Assembly (NCBI GenBank): GCA_020057885.1 | Contig: JAGVEX010000015.1 | Location: 1-55,861 of the forward strand | Length of the DNA stretch: 55,861 nt | Reading direction: 5' to 3' | DNA from: a bacterium | GTDB lineage: Bacteria; Patescibacteriota; Patescibacteriia; Veblenbacterales; UBA10138 | Shown: positions 24,540 to 31,766 of the stretch, one piece after another | How positions within the stretch are numbered: the stretch's first letter is position 1 | Layout of the letters: every line of letters begins with the position of its first letter | Notes under the pieces: generated by a model | Seen by the model: only the letters and a program-made list of their open reading frames with translations | Told to the model about the DNA's origin: nothing | Database searches by the model: none | Translations under genes and position numbers: made by a program

Positions 24540-24632
24540 CATAAATCCTAAATCCGAAACTCTAAACAATATAGGATATAAAAATTTGGATTTTAATTTA
24601 TTTAGGATTTAGAAATTAGGATTTTTAAATTT
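24540..24632. repeat. AT-rich dispersed repeat, left copy
   Basis: A stretch of about 90 bp with recurring AATCCTAAAT / ATTTAGGATT words. Its reverse complement reappears at 27557-27661 with high similarity, including shared TATATCCTATATTGTTTAG and TTTCGGATTT segments. It fills the gap before the ligase-like gene and contains no gene. Confidence 0.7.
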
Positions 24633-25955
24633 ATGTTTTGGTTATTATCACTGTTTATTTTTTTATTGCTTTTTGCTGTTTTAGGTTGGTATAGCCGGCG
24701 TTTGGCTATTTTGACATTATTAGCTTTATTGCCAACTTATCTTTTGCGAATGCAGATAGCCGGCATTCCCACTACTTGGTTTGAACTGGCTTTATATATT
24801 GTTTTTATTATTGCATTGTTGCGTGGGGAATTAAGATTTTTAAATTTAGAATTTTTGAATCGTTGGTGGCGAGTATTGTTACCAGTTGGTTTTTTATTGG
24901 TAGCCGCTATTTTGGGAGTTATTGTTTCACCCCATATTCGTTTAGCTTTGGGGATTTTAAAAGGCTGGATTTTTGATCCACTTTTATTGAGTGTATTGTT
25001 TATTAGTTTATTTATTAAAATAGAAAATAAAGAAGCCGCCAAAATTTTATGGCGTGATGTTTTAATGTTTTTAATGCTCGGCGCTGTTGTAACAGTATTA
25101 TTCGCAATGTCTTTGGATTATTTAGGACAGGCTAGCCGGCTTAAGGGTTGGTATGATTCTCCCAATGTAATGGCCATGTATTTGGTTCCTATAACTTTAG
25201 CCAGTACTTTATGGTTTTTTTCTAAAATTGGTTTTAGCACTTTATCATCTCGGCTAAAAATTTTTTGGGCAGCCTCTTCTATTTTATTGTTAATTGGTGT
25301 TATTTTAACTTGGTCTTTTGCCGGTTGGTTGAGTTTAGTTGTGGCTTATGCAGTATGTTACTCTTTAAAAATATTTTCTTGGAAGAAATTAGCTGTTAGT
25401 ATTGGTTTAATTTTTATTTTAGCAGGTTTTGTTTTTCCTTGGATTGGCGTTTCTAATCCTAATTTAATCGGCGGTCATTTTAATTCAGCTTATAAAATTG
25501 GTTCAGGTGAAATTCGTTCTATTTTGTGGCGTGAGGCTAAAGCCATGATATTACAACATCCTGTTTTAGGAATAGGTTTGGGTCAATGGCAATCAAAATT
25601 TCAGCCCTTAATTAGCCCAGCGCTTAGGGGCGTACATAATCCCGGTTATTTAGTTGAGCTTTATTATGCTTCTCTTTTTCCGCATAATTTATGGTTGAAT
25701 ACTTGGCTTTCATTGGGATTACTTGGTGTTATTGCTTTGGGTTGGTTGGTGCTTTTGGTGTTTAAAAACAATAAAACACAGCAGGATTTTATTTATTTTA
25801 TTCCAGTTGGTGTATTGTCTACGATTTTAATTCAAGGTATGGTGGATACTCCGGTGTATAAAAATGATTTGGCTGTTATTTTTTGGCTGGCGTTTTTTGC
25901 CGCCACGATAATTGGCAATGATTTTTATAAGACAGAGATTATTGTAAAAAGTTAA
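24633..25955 (+). CDS. O-antigen ligase/polymerase-like membrane protein
   Basis: The 440-residue protein has about eleven membrane helices. A periplasmic loop carries the Wzy_C-type features WREAKAMILQHPVLGIGLGQW and, after about 40 residues, FPHNLWLNTWLSLGLLG, the conserved HN pair of the ligase/polymerase superfamily. It acts on lipid-linked glycan outside the membrane. It is shorter than the gene at 19596 and is separated from the glycan cluster by mreB. The DNA polymerase delta' gene follows 2 nt after its stop. Confidence 0.85.
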   Translation: MFWLLSLFIFLLLFAVLGWYSRRLAILTLLALLPTYLLRMQIAGIPTTWFELALYIVFIIALLRGELRFLNLEFLNRWWRVLLPVGFLLVAAILGVIVSPHIRLALGILKGWIFDPLLLSVLFISLFIKIENKEAAKILWRDVLMFLMLGAVVTVLFAMSLDYLGQASRLKGWYDSPNVMAMYLVPITLASTLWFFSKIGFSTLSSRLKIFWAASSILLLIGVILTWSFAGWLSLVVAYAVCYSLKIFSWKKLAVSIGLIFILAGFVFPWIGVSNPNLIGGHFNSAYKIGSGEIRSILWREAKAMILQHPVLGIGLGQWQSKFQPLISPALRGVHNPGYLVELYYASLFPHNLWLNTWLSLGLLGVIALGWLVLLVFKNNKTQQDFIYFIPVGVLSTILIQGMVDTPVYKNDLAVIFWLAFFAATIIGNDFYKTEIIVKS

Positions 25956-25957
25956 TT

Positions 25958-26971
25958 ATGACTAATACCGCTATTAAATTAATAGGCCATAAATCAGTTA
26001 GTGATTTTTTGTTTAATGCCTTACAAAACAATTCTTTAAATCATGCTTATTTAGTAACCGGGCCCAAAAGTATCGGTAAAACTACTTTGGTAAAAAACTT
26101 TTTACAAGTTTTACATTGTACCAATACTAACAACAACGAGCCATGCAATAAGTGCGGTGCTTGCCAGCAAGTGCAAAATTTTAGTCACTCGGATATATGT
26201 TGGATTAAACGCGACTCTAATAAACAAGATATTACTATTGAGCAAATTCGCGGATTATTGGATTTTACAAGACTAACTTCTTTATCTGGCGGGTGGCGAG
26301 CCGTGGTTATTGAAGATACAAGCAATTTAAATAAAGAGGCTGGTAATGCGCTTTTGAAAGTTTTAGAAGAGCCGGCGCAGGGGGTAGTTTTCTTTTTAAT
26401 TGACCATGAAACAAATAATTTATTACCAACTCTGCGTTCGCGTTGTATGGTTTTGCAGTTAGGTTTGGTACCGGCTGAAGAAATTGTTAATTTGTTTGGT
26501 GATTTAAATATCAATCAAGCTAAAAATTTGGCTCAGCAAGCAGGTGGCCGTCCAGGTGTGGCTATAGATTTATTTAATAATGACAATTTGTTAGGGGAGC
26601 GACAAAACTTAGCGCAAGAATTTATAAAAATTTTAACAGGTGGGTATTGGCAGAAATTTCAAGAATTTTTGAATTTACAATTTAAAGAAAAAACACTAGA
26701 CGGAGGCACATCCATACTAGAGAAGGGAAACAGTATTTTAAAAGTTTGGTTAGAAGTAGCACGTGACGTTTTATTAATACGTTTAGGCTTACCTAAATTA
26801 ATTCATTATTATAATTTACAAAATGAGTTAACTCAATTGGCCCAAAGTAAATCAATCCCTTCTATTCTTAAAATATGTTTGGAAATAATACGTGCTAGAC
26901 GTAAATTAGCTAGTAATGCTAATACTAGGCTTACGTTTGAATATCTGTGTTTAGCCTTACAAAATTTATAA
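25958..26971 (+). CDS. holB: DNA polymerase III delta' subunit
   Basis: The 337-residue AAA+ protein has a Walker A-like VTGPKSIGKTTLVK, a zinc-binding CNKCGAC cluster, the sensor region RAVVIEDTSNLNKEAGNALLKVLEEP and the arginine-finger SRC motif (LRSRCMVLQL). This is the clamp-loader delta' subunit, which works with DnaX (35905) to load the sliding clamp. The Walker A Lys is kept, unlike in many delta' proteins. A divergent C-terminal helical part (about 200-337) matches the collar domain. Confidence 0.88.
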   Translation: MTNTAIKLIGHKSVSDFLFNALQNNSLNHAYLVTGPKSIGKTTLVKNFLQVLHCTNTNNNEPCNKCGACQQVQNFSHSDICWIKRDSNKQDITIEQIRGLLDFTRLTSLSGGWRAVVIEDTSNLNKEAGNALLKVLEEPAQGVVFFLIDHETNNLLPTLRSRCMVLQLGLVPAEEIVNLFGDLNINQAKNLAQQAGGRPGVAIDLFNNDNLLGERQNLAQEFIKILTGGYWQKFQEFLNLQFKEKTLDGGTSILEKGNSILKVWLEVARDVLLIRLGLPKLIHYYNLQNELTQLAQSKSIPSILKICLEIIRARRKLASNANTRLTFEYLCLALQNL

Positions 26972-26998
26972 TTTAGTTATTAATTATTTTATTAATAT

Positions 26999-27553
26999 AT
27001 GCATCCACATCTTGAACAAGCCAAACAAAAATTCGCTAAGGCTTTAGAGCATCTTCATAGTGAATTTAGTTCTATACGTTCTGGTCGCGCTACACCAGCG
27101 CTCATTGAACAAGTTAAAGTTGAGGCTTATGGCGCTTTTACGCCCCTTATTGAACTAGCCTCTATTACAGCACCAGAGACAAGGTTATTGGTAGTACAAC
27201 CGTGGGATAAAAGCATACTGAAAAATGTTGAGAAGTCGTTACAACAGGCTAATTTGGGTGCCTCGCCAGTTATAGATGGTCAATTAATAAGAATAAATTT
27301 ACCAAGCTTAAGTGAAGAAAGACGCCGTGAGTTTGTTAAGCTGGTAAATAATAAAATTGAAGAAACGCGTGGTGTTTTTAGACATATTAGGGAAGAAGTG
27401 TTAAAACTAGGTAAGGATGAAAAAACAGCTGGCAAGTTACCCGAGGATGAATTTTTCGGCATACAAAAAGATTTGCAGAAATTAGTGGATGATAATAATG
27501 AAAAAGTTAAAAAGATGGGCGAGGATAAGGAAAAAGAAATAATGACAATTTAA
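26999..27553 (+). CDS. frr: ribosome recycling factor
   Basis: The 184-residue protein matches RRF along its whole length: the N-terminal helix ending EHLHSEFSSIRSGRATPALIEQVKVEAYG, the domain II strand LLVVQPWDKSILKNVEKSLQQANLGASPVIDGQLIRINLP (given here only as family landmark regions), and the C-terminal coiled coil with EERRREFVKLV and KKMGEDKEKEIM. It splits post-termination ribosomes with EF-G. The length is standard. It lies 27 nt after holB in the same direction. Confidence 0.97.
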   Translation: MHPHLEQAKQKFAKALEHLHSEFSSIRSGRATPALIEQVKVEAYGAFTPLIELASITAPETRLLVVQPWDKSILKNVEKSLQQANLGASPVIDGQLIRINLPSLSEERRREFVKLVNNKIEETRGVFRHIREEVLKLGKDEKTAGKLPEDEFFGIQKDLQKLVDDNNEKVKKMGEDKEKEIMTI

Positions 27554-27556
27554 TTA

Positions 27557-27661
27557 AAATTCTAATATCTAATTTCTAAATTCTAAATAAATTATAAATC
27601 CAAAATTAAAATTTTTATATCCTATATTGTTTAGGATTTCGGATTTGAGATTTAGGGTTTA
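27557..27661. repeat. AT-rich dispersed repeat, right copy (inverted)
   Basis: About 100 bp of TTTCTAAATTCTAAATAA-type sequence that matches the reverse complement of 24540-24632. The two inverted copies bracket the block of ligase-like gene, holB and frr. It is noncoding and ends a few bases before the rseP start. Confidence 0.7.
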
Positions 27662-27668
27662 ATATATT

Positions 27669-28778
27669 ATGTTCACAACTATTATAGTTTTTATAGTAAT
27701 ATTGGCGATACTGGTTTTGGCCCACGAAATAGGTCATTTTATTTCTGCCCGTAAACTCGGAGTGGCGGTGGAAGAGTTTGGCTTTGGTTTTCCTCCTCGT
27801 TTATGGAGTAAAAAGAGTGGTGAGACAACTTATTCTATAAATTGGATTCCTATTGGCGGTTTTGTGAGGTTAAAGGGGGAGGGAGGAGAAGATAAAAGTC
27901 CAGGTAGTTTTGCGGCTCAACCTGCTTGGAAACGCGCTGTAATTTTGGTAGCAGGTGTAACAATGAACATAGCATTGACTTTTGTTTTATTTAGTTTTGG
28001 ATTTGGCATTGGTTTTCCTACTGTAGTAACAGATGAGCAAATTCCGCAAGCGCGTGATGTAAAAATTCAAATTATTTCCTTAGCACCAGATTCTCCCGCT
28101 ACACAGGCTGGTTTGGAGGTGGGGGATAGTATATTATCTTTAGATGGTAAGAATGTAACAACTTTAACAGAGTTACAAAAATACATTGGCACTAAAGCTG
28201 GTGTAAGCATAGCAGTTACTTATGAGAGAGATAAAAAAACTTTTACTAAAGATATTGCGCCAGTTGTTTTGTCACAAGTAAAAGACCGTGCGGTTTTGGG
28301 TGTAAGTTTAATGCAAACCGGTACAATATCTTATTCTTGGTACCAAGCTATTTGGCAGGGTGCCGTGGCAACTGCCAATTTGAGCAAAGAAATCGTGCTG
28401 GCTTTTGGCAATCTTTTCAAAAATTTAATCATAAGTCATGAAGTACCAAAGGATATATCCGGGCCAGTTGGTATAGCTGTGCTGACAGGCGAAGTAGTGC
28501 AGTTAGGGTTTATTTATGTATTGCAATTTGCCGCTTTGCTCTCACTAAACCTTGCTATTATAAATATTTTACCTTTTCCCGCGCTTGATGGGGGGAGGTT
28601 ATTATTTGTTATTATTGAAAAAATCCGCCGTAAGCCTAACAATGAGCGTATAGAGGCAATAGTGCACCGTATTGGTTTTTCACTTTTGATGATTTTAATA
28701 ATTTTGGTAACTTACCGTGATGTCATGCGTTTTGGTGGCAGTTTTTTAGGTAATATATCTAAACTTTGGGGGTCTTAG
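27669..28778 (+). CDS. rseP: RIP site-2 metalloprotease (RseP/RasP family)
   Basis: The 369-residue membrane protein has the zinc motif LAHEIGHFISARKLGV near residue 18, the GGFVRLKGEGGED loop, a single PDZ domain at about 125-200 (APDSPATQAGLEVGDSILSLDG) and the second metal site NILPFPALDGGRLLF near residue 300, all within four helices. Such proteases cut membrane-bound anti-sigma factors or leftover signal peptides. E. coli RseP has two PDZ domains; this shorter form with one resembles that of Gram-positives. Confidence 0.95.
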   Translation: MFTTIIVFIVILAILVLAHEIGHFISARKLGVAVEEFGFGFPPRLWSKKSGETTYSINWIPIGGFVRLKGEGGEDKSPGSFAAQPAWKRAVILVAGVTMNIALTFVLFSFGFGIGFPTVVTDEQIPQARDVKIQIISLAPDSPATQAGLEVGDSILSLDGKNVTTLTELQKYIGTKAGVSIAVTYERDKKTFTKDIAPVVLSQVKDRAVLGVSLMQTGTISYSWYQAIWQGAVATANLSKEIVLAFGNLFKNLIISHEVPKDISGPVGIAVLTGEVVQLGFIYVLQFAALLSLNLAIINILPFPALDGGRLLFVIIEKIRRKPNNERIEAIVHRIGFSLLMILIILVTYRDVMRFGGSFLGNISKLWGS

Positions 28779-28827
28779 TTTAGTTAGTCATAATTATGGA
28801 ATAGTTAAAAAATTAAAATCTAAGTTT

Positions 28828-29442
28828 GTGGCGGTGCGTTCATCTGCTACGGCGGAAGATTCTACCCAAGCTAGTTGGGCAGGGGAGCTAGAAAGTTACT
28901 TAAACACCACCGAGAAAAATCTATTAGGTCACGTGAAGCAATGTTGGTCTTCGCTTTTTACTCCGCGTGCTATTTTTTATCGCCATGAAAAAAAACTTCA
29001 TAAGGCTAAGGTTTCCGTGGCAGTCGTAATACAAACTATGGTGCAATCAACTATTGCTGGTATTGCTTTTACAGTACATCCTGTAACCAAGGATAAAAAT
29101 CAAATGATTATAGAAGCAGGCTATGGTTTAGGTGAGGCAGTAGTTTCTGGACAAATTACACCTGATTCGTATGTGGTCAATAAAAAAACCTTGGCGCTTT
29201 TGGATATTAATGTGGCAGAACAGCTTAAATATTTACAAGGCAAGCCAGCGGGTGGAAATGTATGGAAATCAGTTTCGCCGCATTCCAGGCGTACTCAAAA
29301 ACTTACTGGTAAAGAAATCGTGGTTTTAGCCAAGATTTGTTTAGGTATAGAAAAACATTACGGTTTTCCTTGTGATATAGAGTGGGCTTTTGCGGGAGGT
29401 AAATTTTATATTACTCAATCCCGCCCCATCACCACACTTTAG
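28828..29442 (+). pseudogene. fragment of a PEP synthase/PPDK ATP-binding domain
   Basis: The 204-residue frame begins at GTG in the middle of the PPDK_N domain: VAVRSSATAEDSTQASWAGELESYLN, then SLFTPRAIFYR, VVIQTMVQSTIAGIAFTVHP, EAGYGLGEAVVSGQITPD and the domain end FYITQSRPITTL. The first ~100 residues of the domain and the phosphohistidine and TIM-barrel domains are missing. A well-placed ATG at 28796 in the TAATT-ATG context runs into a stop after one codon; a single inserted base would join it to this frame. It is therefore probably a decaying remnant, though a stand-alone ATP-grasp half cannot be excluded. Confidence 0.65.
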
Positions 29443-29464
29443 TTAAATAAATTTTCACTTAAAT

Positions 29465-29498
29465 ACCAAAGAATCGTTCGTACGAACGATTCTTTGGT
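29465..29498. terminator. 34-bp perfect loopless palindrome, bidirectional terminator
   Basis: Two exact 17-bp complementary arms (ACCAAAGAATCGTTCGT and its complement) with no spacer. It lies in the 65-bp gap between the convergent PEP-synthase fragment and the antiporter gene, the same kind of setting as 1219-1262. Confidence 0.7.
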
Positions 29499-29507
29499 TA
29501 TGATATA

Positions 29508-31214
29508 TTAATGGTTGTTGCGATTGGCGTAGTGAAGTTCTAATTCCTTTAGATGCTTATTCTTATCTACTAATACGCGATTTTTATTTAAAGCCATTTC
29601 TTGGAGTAGTAAACTAAAATGTTGGCTGGATAAATAGTGGGGGAATATTACATAATCTGCGCCGGCGGCGTATAGTTCACGGCAATCATGCCAAGTATCG
29701 GCTGTTAGATAAAGCGGAGTACGCAAGTCCTGCTGGCGTATATTTTTAACAATCATTAAATTATCTGCCAAATTAGAATTAGTGGAAATAACCATTTCCG
29801 CCTTTTCAATATTAGCGCGTTGTAATATTTCTATATCACCCATATCACCATAAAGACAGGGCTTTTTGTCTGCCACTAAACGCCGAATAACACTAGGATT
29901 AAAATCAACTATTAAAGTGGTTTTGCCAAGTTCATTTAGGGTCGTGGCTAATTTTTCGCCCAAACGGTGATAACCAATCAAAATAACGTGATTAGTAAGG
30001 TTGTTGGGCAAGTTGGTCAATTCGTCCTGAATATCGTGGCGCTCAAAAGGAGTGAGATAGCGCGCTACAATTTGATATAAAGATTCAGCGTGCGTAATTA
30101 TAAATGAACTAATAGTAATTGTTACTACACCTACGCCAGTAATCAAAGCTACTTGTTCAGGAGTTAGATGACCAAGTTTTAAACCCATGCCTGCAAGAAT
30201 TAAAGAAAATTCCGAAATCATCCCCATTGTTAAACCAACTAAAAAACTTAACCGTTTTCGGTAACCCAAAAGCCACATTAATATAAATACAATTAGCGGA
30301 TTTCCAATTAGAACAAAAACAATTAGAGTCCAAAATAATGGTTGCAAACTGCCAAAACCACTTAAACTAAGCTGACTACCCAGAGCGATAAAAAATAACG
30401 TGATAAAAAAATCACGCAAGCTTTTTATGCGGGCTGATATTTCAAAATTATAAGGGAGTGAGGCCAGGGCCAAGCCTGCCAAAAAAGCTCCTATTTCAAT
30501 GGAGAAGCCAAGCCAACTACTAAACATCGCCATTGCGAAACACCAGGCCAGTGAAGTAAGAAATAAGAGTTCGGCCGAACGTGCTAAAAAGTTAAACAAT
30601 TTTGGCAAAACATAATAACTCAAAAAATAAACAGTTACAATTAACAGCATCCCCTTGCCGACGGCCCAAGTAATATGCCAGATTAATAAATTAGATGTTG
30701 AACCTAGTGAAGAAAGAGTAATAAGGGCAAAAATTGCCACCGCGTCCTGCATTAAAAGCATACTCATAGCTATTCTGCCGGCCAATGAATCTAATTCGTT
30801 TTGTTCTGTTAAAAGTTTTACTACAATAATGGTGCTGGAAAAAGCCAAAGCCAAAGCCATATACCAACTGGCTAAGTTATTTATCCCAAATAAACGAACT
30901 ATTAAATAACCTAATCCAGCAGTAAGTGCCATTTGCCCTATACCGATTAATGGTACTGTTTTCCCCAAACTCTTTAATTTTTTAAGGTCTAACTCCAAAC
31001 CAACCAAGAAAAGCAAAAAAGCAATGCCAAAAGAAGAAAGACCGAGCAAGAGCTGTTGCTCGGAGATTAAATTTAGCCCCCAAGGGCCTGCTATAACGCC
31101 TGTTAAAAGGTACGCCAAAAGGGGCGGCAGTTTTATTGTCTTTAATGCCAGCGCCACCAAGGTAGCTAATAAAATTAGTAACCCTATTTGTGTAAATAAC
31201 GATAATGGTGTCAT
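29508..31214 (-). CDS. CPA2 cation:proton antiporter with TrkA-N domain (KefB-like)
   Basis: The start at 31214 (MTPLSLFTQIGLL) is chosen because a strong TATAAT lies 10 nt upstream; an earlier in-frame ATG at 31244 lies before this -10 box and would not be transcribed. The 568-residue protein has twelve or thirteen helices with the family motif LLAYLLTGVIAGPWGL and GAFLAGLALASLP. A cytoplasmic RCK/TrkA-N domain follows (HVILIGYHRLGEKLA, VDFNPSVIRRL, YGDMGDIEIL) with a Rossmann GxxxxG-type site. It exchanges K+ or Na+ for protons under control of a nucleotide. Confidence 0.9.
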   Translation of the reverse strand: MTPLSLFTQIGLLILLATLVALALKTIKLPPLLAYLLTGVIAGPWGLNLISEQQLLLGLSSFGIAFLLFLVGLELDLKKLKSLGKTVPLIGIGQMALTAGLGYLIVRLFGINNLASWYMALALAFSSTIIVVKLLTEQNELDSLAGRIAMSMLLMQDAVAIFALITLSSLGSTSNLLIWHITWAVGKGMLLIVTVYFLSYYVLPKLFNFLARSAELLFLTSLAWCFAMAMFSSWLGFSIEIGAFLAGLALASLPYNFEISARIKSLRDFFITLFFIALGSQLSLSGFGSLQPLFWTLIVFVLIGNPLIVFILMWLLGYRKRLSFLVGLTMGMISEFSLILAGMGLKLGHLTPEQVALITGVGVVTITISSFIITHAESLYQIVARYLTPFERHDIQDELTNLPNNLTNHVILIGYHRLGEKLATTLNELGKTTLIVDFNPSVIRRLVADKKPCLYGDMGDIEILQRANIEKAEMVISTNSNLADNLMIVKNIRQQDLRTPLYLTADTWHDCRELYAAGADYVIFPHYLSSQHFSLLLQEMALNKNRVLVDKNKHLKELELHYANRNNH

Positions 31215-31224
31215 AAGTCTTTTT

Positions 31225-31235
31225 ATTATACCATA
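31225..31235 (-). promoter_or_regulatory. -10 promoter of the antiporter gene
   Basis: Minus strand: TGG-TATAAT, a consensus extended -10 about 10 nt before the ATG at 31214, so the mRNA is nearly leaderless. No clear -35 hexamer is seen. Confidence 0.6.
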
Positions 31236-31250
31236 AAATATCACTTAAAG

Positions 31251-31279
31251 TTGAAAGATAAGCCATTTTATGCTAAACT
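31251..31279 (+). promoter_or_regulatory. promoter of the 31291 gene
   Basis: -35 TTGAAA (31251-31256), 17-bp spacer, -10 TAAACT (31274-31279). The ATG follows after 11 nt, leaving a leader of about 4 nt. It is divergent from the antiporter promoter. Confidence 0.6.
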
Positions 31280-31290
31280 TATAACATATT

Positions 31291-31749
31291 ATGCCAGAAT
31301 TTAAACCTATAAATCCAGAAAAATTGTCAGTGCCAACCCCAGAAATAAAAGGTGATGCCTTGGAAACCACGTCCCCTGAGAGGCGCCAGGTTGCGCCTGC
31401 TGAAAAATCAGCTCCTGAAACGCAAGTTCCAGTGGCGCCTATTGCCATACCCACAGAAACTCCCATAACTCCGCCTGTTACCCCTTTACAGCGTCAAATT
31501 GAGGTAGTACTGGCAGAGGGGTTGGAGGATCTTTACCGCGCGCTTAATCCGGTAGAGCAGGAAAAATTTAGGAAAACAGGCGAAATTACAGCTGTTAAAA
31601 TTAGTTTGTTGTTGCAGAAGGTAAAAATTAAAGTAAGTGAAATTTTAAAGCTAATTCAAGAATGGCTCAGTACAATTCCGGGAGTAAATAAATATTTTAT
31701 AGAGCAAACTTCAAAAATTAAAGTTGATAAAATTTTTAAATTACACTAA
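31291..31749 (+). CDS. unknown Pro-rich protein upstream of the T4SS-like ATPase
   Basis: The 152-residue protein has a disordered N-terminal half rich in Pro, Glu and Thr (about 1-65) and a helical C-terminal half (LQRQIEVVLAEGLEDLYRALNPVEQEKFRKTGE and an amphipathic KISLLLQKVKIKVSEIL region, given as separate stretches). There is no signal peptide or membrane helix. It lies 17 nt before the ATPase gene, so it may be a small partner or adaptor of it. No family is recognised. Confidence 0.65.
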   Translation: MPEFKPINPEKLSVPTPEIKGDALETTSPERRQVAPAEKSAPETQVPVAPIAIPTETPITPPVTPLQRQIEVVLAEGLEDLYRALNPVEQEKFRKTGEITAVKISLLLQKVKIKVSEILKLIQEWLSTIPGVNKYFIEQTSKIKVDKIFKLH

Positions 31750-31766
31750 GTATTAGTTGTATAACA

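Noticed and set aside
29508-31244. longer start at 31244 for the antiporter
   Set aside because: A consensus -10 box lies between 31244 and 31214, so only the start at 31214 would be on the transcript.
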